Source: Beijerinckiaceae bacterium
Lineage (GTDB): Bacteria; Pseudomonadota; Alphaproteobacteria; Rhizobiales; Beijerinckiaceae
Direction of reading: 5' to 3'
Assembly (NCBI GenBank): GCA_947456505.1
Contig: CANGTC010000015.1
Location: forward strand, 1 to 41,760
DNA: 41,760 nucleotides
The notes below the pieces were generated by a model. The model searched no databases. It was given only the letters and a program-made list of their open reading frames with translations, and was not told where the DNA came from. Positions 1 to 8,023 of the stretch are shown in pieces (position 1 is the first letter of the stretch; each line of letters opens with the position of its first letter). A program made the position numbers and the translations under genes.

Positions 1-780
1 ACAATGCTGTCAACACCAACCCCGCCATCAACGGTGTCCGCGCCAACAAACCCGTTGATAACGTCATCCCCGGCGCCCGCGCTGATGGAATCAGCACCAG
101 ACCCGCCCGCTATTGTATCGGCGGCGCTGCCGCCAGTAATCGAGAAGCCCTCAGTCTGGCCCGTCAGCGTAATGCTAACCGCAGCTGTCGCGCCAGAGGC
201 CGAAACCGCCTCAACAGTCGCAACCTGCGCATTGCTCGCCGTGTTAAGGTTCGTTGACGTCGCCGTCAGAACGATGGTGTCAACGCCACCACCGCCCGTC
301 ACCGTGTCCGCGCCAACAAAGCCCATGAAGCTGTCGTTACCAGAACCGCCCGTCAGCGTATCTGCAGCGCTGCCACCAGTAATCGAGAAGCCCTCAGTCT
401 GAGCCGTCAGCGTGATGCTAACCGCAGCTGTCGCGCCAGAGGCCGAGACAGCCTCAACCGAAGCCAACTGCGCATCGCTAGCCGTATTGAGGTTCGTTGA
501 CGTTGCCGTAAGAACGATTGTGTCAACACCCGCGCCGCCCGTCACTGTGTCCGCGCCGACAAAGCCCATGAAGCTATCGTTACCAGCTCCGCCTGTCAGC
601 GTATCGGCGGCGCTACCGCCGGTGATCGAGAAGCTCTCTGTCTGATTGGTAAGCGTGATGCTCACCGCAGCTGTCGCGCCAGAGGCTGAGATGGCCTCTA
701 CGTTGACCACCTGTACGTCGGACGCAGTGTTGAGGTCCGATGACGTCGCGGTCAGAACTAGCGTATCGACGCCCGCTCCG
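1..780 (-). repeat. Tandem 243-bp (81-codon) coding repeat
   Basis: The block accgcagctgtcgcgccaga (+ strand) recurs at about 178, 421 and 664, exactly 243 bp apart, with its flanks also repeated. The units are near identical at nucleotide level, which suggests recent duplication or gene conversion inside the RTX-like gene. The period is in frame, so unit number can change without breaking the protein. Confidence 0.9.
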
Positions 781-878
781 CCATCTATCGTATCAGCTCC
801 CACAAAACCGATAAACGAATCGGCAGCAGTGGTCCCTACAAAGTTGTCTGGGCCTGAAGTGCTAGTGTACGTAGCCAT
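1..878 (-). CDS. RTX-like calcium-binding repeat protein, N-terminal part (runs off window)
   Basis: The frame opens with ATG at 878 and stays open on the minus strand for at least 292 codons to the window edge, so the C-terminus is not visible. The protein has no N-terminal signal peptide, as expected for type I secretion. After a short lead it consists of near-identical 81-residue units. Each unit holds RTX-like turns (GGAGNDSF, GGAGVDT, GFVGADT), a VLTATS strand segment and a conserved ASGATAAVSITLT block. GGxGxD motifs bind calcium and fold as a parallel beta roll outside the cell. Likely roles are adhesin, S-layer or biofilm matrix protein, but no catalytic domain is in view. The PrtD/HlyD-type exporter at 37383-40432 is the nearest candidate secretion apparatus. 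Family confidence is high; the specific role is unknown. Confidence 0.85.
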   Translation of the reverse strand, partial: MATYTSTSGPDNFVGTTAADSFIGFVGADTIDGGAGVDTLVLTATSSDLNTASDVQVVNVEAISASGATAAVSITLTNQTESFSITGGSAADTLTGGAGNDSFMGFVGADTVTGGAGVDTIVLTATSTNLNTASDAQLASVEAVSASGATAAVSITLTAQTEGFSITGGSAADTLTGGSGNDSFMGFVGADTVTGGGGVDTIVLTATSTNLNTASNAQVATVEAVSASGATAAVSITLTGQTEGFSITGGSAADTIAGGSGADSISAGAGDDVINGFVGADTVDGGVGVDSI

Positions 879-1177
879 CTAATTACACCGGCTCCAAACG
901 AATCCCCACGAGACAGATAGTGACGGCCTCTATACTAATTATCTTAAATATAACTTTTTAGATTTACAAATAAATTATTTATGAGCTATAAGTTTCATTT
1001 TTTGAAAAAATATTATATTTTAGGAAGAAATCCGCACGGCAGATGATAGGATCAAATCAAATATTTTTTCATAAATTTATTAAGCGTTTTTTCTCACTTT
1101 ACGTTTAAATCGTTACTGAACGTATTGTAATTGTCAATATTGATATCCGGCCTTGGGAAATTCTGCTGGGAGCCAGC
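879..1177. other. AT-rich gap between two minus-strand genes
   Basis: About 300 bases, strikingly AT-rich at roughly 930-1140, separate the RTX-like start from the end of the RAD52-type gene. I see no open frame worth calling. The stretch should hold the promoter of the RTX-like gene, but no clear -35/-10 pair can be defended by eye. Confidence 0.5.
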
Positions 1178-2185
1178 TCAATAGTCCGTAGCATTTACTG
1201 AGTTGGTTTCCTCTCCATCCAAATGGAAACGCCATAATTGATGAGCAATTGAAAGCGGCTCGATTTGCTTTTCCTTCCACCACTCTTGCTCATTGCCACG
1301 TATATGTAGTTCATGATGATGCGTGGCGCAGAGAGGGACGGTGAACTCATCAGAGACCTTTCGTCCCATGGCTCGGGGTTGCGCGAAACGGAGATGATGG
1401 GCTTGAGATGGCGATCGCCCACAGACTGAGCATGGCTGCGAGGCGACAAACCGAAGATGGTCGCGATTACGGATCCGTTTGGGCTCACCTATTGGCAGGA
1501 TTGATTTCTCAATTCTCCCCCGAAAAGTGTCAGAAGAGGTGGGTGCTGACTTCATCTCCACATCGTCAAGACTATTCACACTCGCTGGTGCAGGCACCCA
1601 GATTGGGATAGAGGTCTCGATCATGCTGGAGTCGAGAGGGCCAGTAGGTTGAACCTTATCTTCAGCCATCGGCTCTGCGATCTCGGCTTCCTGGGGGGGC
1701 ACACCTTTTATGGAAGCGTATGTTTTGGCGGCTGCGCCTTGGGCCTTCTTGGGTTGCGGCGCTTCGCTCTTGTCTCTGTAAAGCGAGAGACCACAAGAAT
1801 TGCCGAATGTTGATAGCGCCCGCTTGGTCGCGTCGGTCTCGGCAGCCTTGCTGGCTCGCTCATGGGCCTGCCCTGCAGTTCCGGCTAGAGCTTCACCAGA
1901 GCCAAGGCCCTCGCGTTGGATGACTAGGTCTCCCGCCCGCACCGTTATCTTTACGCGTGTGAGGTAGGCCGCAGCGTAGCGATAATCTATCTGCTTTTGC
2001 CAAACGCATTGGCTTTGGAGCGTCTCTCGGTCCCACCCATCATAGCCGAAAATCCGGTTTGCCTCCGAGATTATGTGCCAGCCCTCCAGATAATGGAGAA
2101 CTTTGCCCTCGATCTCTCGCTGCTTCACAACCTCAGGTCGTATCGGGGCGCGCAACTGGCGCAATTGGCTCGTCGTAAAGGTCAT
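1178..2185 (-). CDS. RAD52-type single-strand annealing protein fused to an HNH-like zinc domain
   Basis: The product is 335 residues. Residues ~1-150 match the RAD52/Rad22 annealing family, which pairs complementary single strands in recombination: an N-terminal LRAPIRPEVV segment, the YLEGWHIISEANRIFGYDGW block, and the AHERASKAAETDATKRAL helix near residue 130. A poor-complexity linker follows. Residues ~230-320 hold CSVC, AHH and CATHHHELH, the pattern of DUF968/HNH-like zinc proteins common in phages. An annealing protein and a possible nuclease domain are therefore on one chain. ATG at 2185 lies one base after the stop of the Gp157-like gene with GGAG upstream, so the two genes should be co-translated. 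The gene probably belongs to a prophage remnant or island. The RAD52 call is firm; nuclease activity of the C-terminus is inference. Confidence 0.85.
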   Translation of the reverse strand: MTFTTSQLRQLRAPIRPEVVKQREIEGKVLHYLEGWHIISEANRIFGYDGWDRETLQSQCVWQKQIDYRYAAAYLTRVKITVRAGDLVIQREGLGSGEALAGTAGQAHERASKAAETDATKRALSTFGNSCGLSLYRDKSEAPQPKKAQGAAAKTYASIKGVPPQEAEIAEPMAEDKVQPTGPLDSSMIETSIPIWVPAPASVNSLDDVEMKSAPTSSDTFRGRIEKSILPIGEPKRIRNRDHLRFVASQPCSVCGRSPSQAHHLRFAQPRAMGRKVSDEFTVPLCATHHHELHIRGNEQEWWKEKQIEPLSIAHQLWRFHLDGEETNSVNATDY

Positions 2186-2186
2186 T

Positions 2187-2690
2187 TCAAAGGCTCCGAA
2201 TTGTGAGGATTAACTTGGGCTGTGCCAGATTTGCCCCCGGCACCACCGCCCCGCGGGTCATTGCCTCTAGGATCCCACGTTTGTCTGGTTTGGGTGCCTG
2301 AGGGACAAGATAGTCGATGGGCAGCGCGTCATCATTTTCGATAACGACTGATGGCGGCCCGAGGCGGATCGATGCGGTGAAGTCGGGTTGGATGAACTTT
2401 CGGAGGTCCGCCGCCTCCATGTTTTCCACCACGACCAGCCTTTTGCTTGCCGCCCCTCCTTCAATTCTGGCTAAGCGTGCCCTCATGTCACTGATGCGAT
2501 CCCTGAGCGCTGATGCTAGACACTCATCGTCAAGGGCGGATCGAATGAGAACAGACAGCGCTTCCTTAAAATTGGTTGCTCCTTCCAGCGTGTCGTTTAG
2601 GGTCTGGTCATCCAACTCCGGATGAAGTTCAACCAAACGGCGGCGGAGTTCGGTGAAGCGGGTACGTTCGGGGGTAAGGTTGTCAGACAT
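2187..2690 (-). CDS. Siphovirus Gp157-like protein
   Basis: The product is 167 residues from ATG at 2690, which has GGAGG five bases upstream; an in-frame TTG at 2702 would overlap that ribosome site and is rejected. Residues ~1-85 are charged and helical. The C-terminal part, with a LPIDYLVPQAPKPDKRGI segment and then VVPGANL, resembles the end of the Siphovirus Gp157 family, where a 'P.PDK..I..AL..G..VPGA.L' pattern is typical. Gp157-like proteins occur in phage recombination modules and one was linked to phage resistance in Streptococcus; their biochemical role is not settled. Here it is the first gene of a two-gene unit with the RAD52-type gene and starts next to the twin palindromes at 2703-2745. 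The family call rests on the C-terminal motif only. Confidence 0.65.
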   Translation of the reverse strand: MSDNLTPERTRFTELRRRLVELHPELDDQTLNDTLEGATNFKEALSVLIRSALDDECLASALRDRISDMRARLARIEGGAASKRLVVVENMEAADLRKFIQPDFTASIRLGPPSVVIENDDALPIDYLVPQAPKPDKRGILEAMTRGAVVPGANLAQPKLILTIRSL

Positions 2691-2702
2691 TAACACCTCC
2701 AA

Positions 2703-2745
2703 TAGTCCGATTTTAGGACTTATATGTCCATTTAATGGACATATA
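2703..2745. promoter_or_regulatory. Twin operator-like palindromes (GTCC-N7-GGAC, twice)
   Basis: Two inverted repeats sit between the divergent Gp157-like and XRE genes. Site 1 spans 2705-2719: GTCC, seven bases, GGAC. Site 2 spans 2726-2740 with the same half-sites and spacing, inside a longer palindrome (2721-2745) whose 12-base arms TATATGTCCATT are perfect around one central base. The centres are 21 bp apart, about two helical turns, so two dimers would bind the same face. Site 1 lies 13 bases upstream of the Gp157-like start and site 2 ends 11 bases before the XRE start. The natural reader is the XRE protein itself, as in phage repressor circuits. Confidence 0.75.
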
Positions 2746-2756
2746 AGGGTTTGTCA

Positions 2757-2993
2757 ATGCTAACAGGGGCTCAAATCAGAGCAGCCCGAGCTGCATTAGG
2801 ATGGTCCGTTGTCGTTCTGGCGGGGCAAGCTGGCGTTGCTGCGAAGACCATCTCCCGTTTCGAAGAGGTCGATGGTGTTCCGCCAGGACGTCTTTCTACG
2901 ATGATGGAGGTGAAATCGGCCCTTGAAGCAGCCGGAATCGAGTTCGTTGGCAGTCCTGAAGATCGACCGGGGATACGGCTCGGCAAAAAGTGA
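2757..2993 (+). CDS. Small XRE-type helix-turn-helix regulator
   Basis: The product is 78 residues. It opens MLTGAQIRAARAALGWSVVV, then has LAGQAGVAAKTISRFE, a canonical XRE/Cro helix-turn-helix spanning residues ~5-35; the rest is a short tail ending GIRLGKK. ATG at 2757 has AAGGG seven bases upstream, better than the TTG at 2751. The family binds palindromic operators as dimers. The twin palindromes immediately upstream make it a likely autoregulator and controller of the divergent recombination genes. There is no ligand or protease-cleavage domain, so any induction must be indirect. Confidence 0.88.
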   Translation: MLTGAQIRAARAALGWSVVVLAGQAGVAAKTISRFEEVDGVPPGRLSTMMEVKSALEAAGIEFVGSPEDRPGIRLGKK

Positions 2994-3183
2994 CCCTCCC
3001 GAGGGGCATCTTGGCGCCTAAGCAGCTGTAATATAATAATAATTTATGCTTCGAACCGCAACTTATCCCCAACTCGGGTTTACCTAATTATTGTTTATTT
3101 TCAATCTACTAAGCATGTCCACGGCCTAAATGGCGGGCCTATGGTATAAAAAGATTGTCCTCTTATATTGGGAGCCAAGCTCC
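2994..3183. other. AT-rich gap before the hypothetical pair
   Basis: This stretch contains a weak GC inverted repeat just after the XRE stop and an AT-rich segment (3028-3115) that probably carries the promoter for the genes at 3184-4539. TTATCCCCA near 3062 resembles a DnaA box but is single. Confidence 0.4.
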
Positions 3184-3834
3184 ATGACCGCATCCCCAAC
3201 TCCCCGCCGTCGTGGTCGTCCGCCAAGGGGGTCGCCAGCGGCAATGCGCCCTGAGAATGCACCAATCTTGCGTTCTATTGATGACTTCCTGGGCCCCGCC
3301 CCCGTTTTAGAGGGCGAAGATCAGGATGGCTATAGCGGCTTGCTGGAGGAAGTCCGGCGGCAGGTCACACCAAAGGACGCGATAGAGCGCATTTACGTCC
3401 GCGATATTGTTGATCTGACCTGGGAACTGATGCGCTACCGCAGGATTAAAGTCGCCCTCCTACATAGGGGGCAGGTGCGCGCCGTCCATCAGCTCGCATC
3501 GGCAAATAATTGGCCAGGGTTGGATGCCGATGCAAAATGGTCGATCAATGCCGCCATCAAGACCAGTTTCACAGATGGAATGAAGGAGCTTGCGAAATAC
3601 GGCGTCACCCTTCAGGACATAAACGCACACGCCTACTCAATAGAGCGCGAGCCACTCCTCCTGCTAGATCAATATATGATGCAGATTGAAGGTCGCAGAA
3701 CTTTCGCCCTTCGGGAGATCGACCGTCGGCGAGCGGCACTGGGACGCCAGTTAATTTCAGTCATCAAGGAGGTCGAAGGTGAGTTCGCGGAAGTCCAGAT
3801 CGAAGGATCTCCGTCTGATCCCAAGGGGGCGTAA
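3184..3834 (+). CDS. Hypothetical protein with AT-hook-like N-terminus
   Basis: The product is 216 residues. ATG at 3184 is chosen because GGAG lies nine bases upstream; the frame is open further back to 3130. The N-terminus TPRRRGRPPRGSP carries an AT-hook-like RGRP core flanked by basic residues, suggesting DNA contact in the minor groove. The remainder is charged and mostly helical (RDIVDLTWELMRYRRIKVALL; a C-terminal basic helix with RREIDRRRAALGR-like pattern) without known catalytic motifs or membrane segments. It ends three bases before the next gene, so the two form an operon. I do not recognise a named family; similar proteins are common hypotheticals in Rhizobiales accessory regions. 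Confidence 0.7.
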   Translation: MTASPTPRRRGRPPRGSPAAMRPENAPILRSIDDFLGPAPVLEGEDQDGYSGLLEEVRRQVTPKDAIERIYVRDIVDLTWELMRYRRIKVALLHRGQVRAVHQLASANNWPGLDADAKWSINAAIKTSFTDGMKELAKYGVTLQDINAHAYSIEREPLLLLDQYMMQIEGRRTFALREIDRRRAALGRQLISVIKEVEGEFAEVQIEGSPSDPKGA

Positions 3835-3837
3835 GAC

Positions 3838-4539
3838 ATGGGCCGCAGGAGGGCGTCGCCTCGGGTTCGGGCTAACAGATTAAATGCCAAGAGAAGCACC
3901 GGTCCTAAAAGCACCATCGGGAAACAGCGCTCAGCAAGGAACTCCTTCTTGCATGGGCTATCCGCAAAGCCCCAAGGCTTCTCATCTCATCCAGATATGG
4001 ATCGCTTCCTCAAGTTGCTGTGCGAAGGTGACGAACGCTCGCAGGTGATAGAAGCTGCCCGCGAATTAGCAGATGCACAATTCGATTTAAACACAGCCCG
4101 CCAGTACAGGCTCATCTTGCAGACGCTCAAAGCCAAAGGACGTTCTATGCCCGAACCAGGCTCTGAACTCTTGAATGATCCGATCATAAGGGAGTTCATG
4201 GATTATATGACTACGGGTGAGCCCGTAGATTTTGGTGTTCCCCAAAAGGCTGATCACAGATTGCATAAACGCCTCCTAAACTTCATTTTCAAGCAGGCCG
4301 GAAGAAGCAAAGATCCAGACAAAGAACTCATCAAGCTTAATCGGTATGAATGGATGGCGTTGCGGCGTCGCCTTGCCGCTATCGAAAAACTGGATGCGCT
4401 TCGCGCCAGCCCTTTAAGTGAGGAAGACATTACTTATTCGCCTGTCGCCCAGCCACGCAGAGCATCTGGCCCTCTGACCTCAGCCGTCAAGATGCGTTCT
4501 TTAGTTCAAATAAAAATTTTCAAAACGAAGCCAATATAA
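3838..4539 (+). CDS. Hypothetical protein with 'STGPKS..GK..SARNSFLHGLS' N-terminal motif
   Basis: The product is 233 residues starting three bases after the preceding stop. Residues ~10-42 (RANRLNAKRSTGPKS, then GKQRSARNSFLHGLSA) match a motif seen at the N-terminus of many uncharacterised bacterial proteins of the 'N..KSTGP.T.EGK..S..NALKHGL' type, which often occur in accessory regions. The middle is helical and charged, with no transmembrane segment or enzyme signature. Its partner in the operon is the AT-hook-like protein. Function is unknown; DNA or RNA association is only suggested by the basic N-terminus. Confidence 0.7.
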   Translation: MGRRRASPRVRANRLNAKRSTGPKSTIGKQRSARNSFLHGLSAKPQGFSSHPDMDRFLKLLCEGDERSQVIEAARELADAQFDLNTARQYRLILQTLKAKGRSMPEPGSELLNDPIIREFMDYMTTGEPVDFGVPQKADHRLHKRLLNFIFKQAGRSKDPDKELIKLNRYEWMALRRRLAAIEKLDALRASPLSEEDITYSPVAQPRRASGPLTSAVKMRSLVQIKIFKTKPI

Positions 4540-5053
4540 TCTATATAATTGAAGATATTGATATTTATTCATTATTAAGATCGTCCCAGAACAAGTTTTT
4601 CGATTACCACGAGCCAGCCTCTTTAGTAACTATCAGCAGATTTCATAACGCAATGAACCAAATTCTCAGCCTGAGCTCGATAAACGTGAGGCAGAAAAAG
4701 TAAAGATTCGTTCGAGGCAACCACTTCCATACCTTTGCTGCCCTTCTGCACCTTCGAACCACCAGACAGCGCCCTTCACAGCCCATCACTTGCGCAATGC
4801 AGCGACGCATTCTGCGACGAAAGTAGTCCGAGCAATTTACACTTGATCATGTTTGTGCGCATCGCTGACAACGCCAATTCGCGAAGTTGATACAGGCCAT
4901 AAAATTTTCTCAATTCGAAACTTCTATTTGCCTGTAGACAGACCCATGAGCCAAAATGATAATCATTCCGTTCACGCTCATTTCCGCCCGAGCTTTGTGG
5001 CGCCCTATCCAAGGACATGCTAAAACTTTCTCGGTCTCAACATTGTAACCATC
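4540..5053. other. Long gap with no supportable gene
   Basis: About 510 bases separate the hypothetical pair from the flavin monooxygenase. Short frames here (minus-strand 4776-5018 and 4910-5329) lack ribosome sites and recognisable sequence. The only structured element noticed is the Fur-box-like palindrome at 4955-4967. Confidence 0.5.
4955..4967. promoter_or_regulatory. Fur-box-core-like palindrome
   Basis: AATGATAATCATT matches the central 13 bases of the classical Fur consensus exactly and is palindromic. It lies 86 bases before the flavin monooxygenase start. In Rhizobiales iron control is usually by Irr and RirA, while Fur homologues often act as Mur with manganese, so the reader is uncertain. 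It may be chance in an AT-rich stretch. Confidence 0.35.
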
Positions 5054-6739
5054 ATGCGCCCTACCCTTCATGTACCCGTTCTTGTTGTTGGCGCAGGCCC
5101 TGTCGGGCTGACTCTTGCGACCGATCTGGCCTGGCGTGGCGTCAACTGTCTTCTGGTCGAGCCCCGAACCTCCATCAATCCGCACCCCCGCGCAATCTCG
5201 ATCGGGGTGCGCAGCATGGAACATTTTCGTCGCCTTGGGCTTGACCAAAAAGTTATTGAAGCTGGGGTGCCACGCGAGCAAAGGCTCGATGTGGTTTATG
5301 TCACGCGAATGCTGGGACGAGAAATTCATCGGTTTCCCATTCCATCAATAGATGATCTCGTCATCCGTCGCGACGAACTCGCGAGTGAAATTCCTGAGAC
5401 CACGGCTTCTCCCTTTTACAAGACGTGGACCGCACAAGCACCACTTGAACGAGTATTGGACGCTCATGTGACCGCCCAGGCGGGCGTCGAATTTCGTCGC
5501 GGCTGGCGACTTCAATCCTATACCGAATTGGACGAGTGCGTTGAGGCGTTGCTGGTGCAGGACACCACAGGGCGCCAGGAAAAAATCGTTGCAGACTTTC
5601 TTGTTGGCTGCGACGGCGCCAACAGCCCGGTGCGCGAGGGCCTTGGCGTAACGCTCACGGGTCGCGGCGCCCTTGGGGCAGCCCTTGGCCTTTATTTCAG
5701 AGCGCCCGGGCTTCGTGCGCGTCTCGGCGCCAAGGCTGGCGTCATGTATTGGACATTGGCGCCGGGCTGCGGGGGAACAATCTATACGATCGATGGCGGC
5801 GATGAATGGGTGTTCAATCGTTACTTTTCGCCAGGAGAAAAGCCTTACATTGACGATCCTGTCGCGCTCATCAAGGCAGCTATCGGTGAAGATTTACATG
5901 TAGAGTTGATTTCAGCCCTCGACTGGACCCCACGTCAACTCGTGGCTGGCTCTTATGGCGCTAGACGGACCTTCCTCGCGGGCGACGCTTGTCACCTTTT
6001 CGTTCCAACCGGTGGCTTTGGCATGAACACAGGCATTGGCGACGCCGCCGACCTCGCCTGGAAAATTGAGGCTACCCTCGCCGGGTGGGGAGGGCCGGGG
6101 TTGATGGCGTCTTATGACAGGGAGCGTCGGTCAATTGGCATACAAAATACACTTGAAGCCGCTGACAATTATTCCCGTAGCGGCGATATCTTCCTGGCTG
6201 TTCAGGACATTGAGCATGACGGCGAGAGCGGCGAGCGAACGCGAGCCTCGATAGCCGCTGCGCTATCCCCGAAGATTAAGCATTTCGCTCCGATTGGCGT
6301 TCACCTCGGATATCATTACGATGGCTCGCCAATTATTATTCCGGACGGAACGCAACCGCCCACCTTTAACGCAGCAAGCTATAAGCCGACAACGCGTCCG
6401 GGGCATCGCGCGCCACATGCGTGGATGAAGGACGGCCGATCCACACTTGATCTTTTTGGACGCGGGTTTGTGCTGCTGTCTTTTGGCGACAGGCCTGATA
6501 ACTTTGCGAGCCTTATAGATGCGGCGCGCGGCCGAGGCCTCCCCCTGACACACAACTCAATTGATGATGGCGTCACTGCGGCGACCTACGAACAAAAGCA
6601 TTGTCTTGTGCGCCCAGATGGTCATGTGGCCTGGCGCAGCGATCATTCGCCAAACGATCCCACATATATCATCGACATCGTCCGCGGGGCAGTTGCATGC
6701 CCGGATTTAGGCGCTCATCGAGAGCGCGTGGACCATTAG
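5054..6739 (+). CDS. FAD-dependent aromatic-ring monooxygenase (PheA/TfdB-type)
   Basis: The product is 561 residues, typical of class A flavoprotein hydroxylases, which use FAD, NAD(P)H and O2 to hydroxylate phenolic rings in the cytoplasm. VVGAGPVGLTLATDLAWRGV near residue 10 is the FAD-binding Rossmann motif. VGCDGANSPVREGLG near residue 186 is the DG motif. GDACHLFVPTGGFGMNTGIGD near residue 312 is the second FAD contact region. The last ~150 residues form the thioredoxin-like tail seen in PheA/MhpA/TfdB relatives (GHRAPHAWM; CLVRPDGHVAWRSD). The start has no good ribosome site. It converges with the Bug gene at 6781. Substrate cannot be told from sequence; chlorophenol, hydroxyphenylpropionate and related phenols are family substrates. 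Confidence 0.88.
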   Translation: MRPTLHVPVLVVGAGPVGLTLATDLAWRGVNCLLVEPRTSINPHPRAISIGVRSMEHFRRLGLDQKVIEAGVPREQRLDVVYVTRMLGREIHRFPIPSIDDLVIRRDELASEIPETTASPFYKTWTAQAPLERVLDAHVTAQAGVEFRRGWRLQSYTELDECVEALLVQDTTGRQEKIVADFLVGCDGANSPVREGLGVTLTGRGALGAALGLYFRAPGLRARLGAKAGVMYWTLAPGCGGTIYTIDGGDEWVFNRYFSPGEKPYIDDPVALIKAAIGEDLHVELISALDWTPRQLVAGSYGARRTFLAGDACHLFVPTGGFGMNTGIGDAADLAWKIEATLAGWGGPGLMASYDRERRSIGIQNTLEAADNYSRSGDIFLAVQDIEHDGESGERTRASIAAALSPKIKHFAPIGVHLGYHYDGSPIIIPDGTQPPTFNAASYKPTTRPGHRAPHAWMKDGRSTLDLFGRGFVLLSFGDRPDNFASLIDAARGRGLPLTHNSIDDGVTAATYEQKHCLVRPDGHVAWRSDHSPNDPTYIIDIVRGAVACPDLGAHRERVDH

Positions 6740-6780
6740 CGAAGCCGTCGCTCAGGACCCCCTCAGCCTTCGCGACGTGA

Positions 6781-7803
6781 TTACTGCGCCGCGAAAATCT
6801 TGCGCATGCGGGCGATTACCGAAGGGGGCATAGCATAAACGTTAGTCAACATTTGCGCTACCGAACCGCCATCGATGGGAGCGATGTTGAGCGTTTGCTG
6901 CTTCGCCTCTGCCAACAAATCGGGATCGCCAAGCGCGTCCATGAACGCTTTTTGCATCGCCACCACGCGATCCTTAGGCACATCTGGCCCGGTCATGTAT
7001 ACATAGCCTGTCTTCAGGAACCCGGTAGCGAGGTCGATCAGATCGCGATCCGCCTCGTTGGCGGTCAAGGCCGGCGCCCAAGGCACTTCTGGATAAGCCT
7101 TCAGCGGCTCCGGGCCAAATTGCAAAACGAGACGTATATCCCCATCAGCAAGTTGCTTGCCATAGAGACGACGCAGGGCTTCCTCCGGGGCGGAAGGGTA
7201 ACCGTTGATCTCGCCCCGTTGCAAGGCGAACATCGCGTCGTTCATGCTTTTGTGTCCATGTATACCCTTGATCCGGGCGCCCAAAGCTTCACGCACAGCG
7301 GCGACGATTAACGAATTCGATTGACCGGGCGCGATCGTCGCTTGCACTGTTTCGTGAATGCGCATATCCGCGATGGTTCGTACTGGCGAATCGCCTCGCA
7401 CAAGCATGAACATATGATAGGCGGTCGTTGAGCCAATCCAGTTGATGCGGGCGATATCCAGTGGCGGCGAAGCTGGATCGTAGAGCTGTTGGTAAGGCAA
7501 CGCCGCCCCGAGCGCGCCAATCGTCAAACCATCCTGCGCCGCGAGGCTGACCACACGACGCGCAGCAAGATAACCTCCGGCCCCCGTGAGATTTTGTACA
7601 ATGACCGTCGGCCTTCCGGGCAAGTATTTACCCAGATGACGCGCCAGAGTGCGGCCATAGAGATCGTATGTGCCCCCAGGTTCAGAACCGACCACAATCG
7701 TCACAGTTTTGCCCGCATAGAAATCAGCCACGGGATCTGCGCTCACGGGTGCGGCGGCATAGATCCAGACCCAGGCTATGATTGCCAGGACGCAGCAACG
7801 CAT
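6781..7803 (-). CDS. Bug/TctC-family periplasmic binding protein
   Basis: The product is 340 residues with a signal peptide of ~22 residues ending PVSA. VTIVVGSEPGGTYDLYGR (residues ~33-50) is the usual strand and ligand loop of Bug proteins, and PTVIVQNLTGAGG follows. Bug proteins bind carboxylates, amino acids or small aromatics and deliver them to TctAB-type permeases or act in signalling. No tctA or tctB is in the window, so this is an orphan. The start is secure: AAGGAGG lies five bases before ATG 7803. It follows the monooxygenase gene at 8024-9271 on the same strand after a 220-base gap, so a shared transcript is possible and suggests its ligand is that enzyme's substrate. Confidence 0.9.
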   Translation of the reverse strand: MRCCVLAIIAWVWIYAAAPVSADPVADFYAGKTVTIVVGSEPGGTYDLYGRTLARHLGKYLPGRPTVIVQNLTGAGGYLAARRVVSLAAQDGLTIGALGAALPYQQLYDPASPPLDIARINWIGSTTAYHMFMLVRGDSPVRTIADMRIHETVQATIAPGQSNSLIVAAVREALGARIKGIHGHKSMNDAMFALQRGEINGYPSAPEEALRRLYGKQLADGDIRLVLQFGPEPLKAYPEVPWAPALTANEADRDLIDLATGFLKTGYVYMTGPDVPKDRVVAMQKAFMDALGDPDLLAEAKQQTLNIAPIDGGSVAQMLTNVYAMPPSVIARMRKIFAAQ

Positions 7804-8023
7804 GCTTTCCTCCTTCGACTTTTCATTTTCAACTTCTCGACCGCTGCTACCAGTGTCTGCGTTATGTTTGCAACGACTGAGCGTTCAAAGGCCTATCGAT
7901 CCGTCTCACCACGTCAAAGTAGGTGCAATATATCGCCGAAAATACCACCGGCGCCTCAGTCTCCGGAGACGCTTCGGTTTTTGAACGTTGCAAGAGGTAA
8001 ATTTGTGGTTTGCCAAGTTCGAC

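Noticed and set aside
1-780. Regular repeats that might suggest CRISPR or a satellite
   Set aside because: The period is 243 bp, in frame and coding throughout, with no spacer structure.
4-882. Plus-strand frames with repetitive Pro/Ala/Val sequence
   Set aside because: They are the complement of the RTX-like repeats; the minus-strand reading gives GGxGxD motifs and a proper start.
3062-3070. DnaA-box-like TTATCCCCA
   Set aside because: Single, imperfect, and no other origin features nearby.
4776-5329. Two overlapping minus-strand frames
   Set aside because: No ribosome sites or similarity, and one overlaps the start of the flavin monooxygenase.
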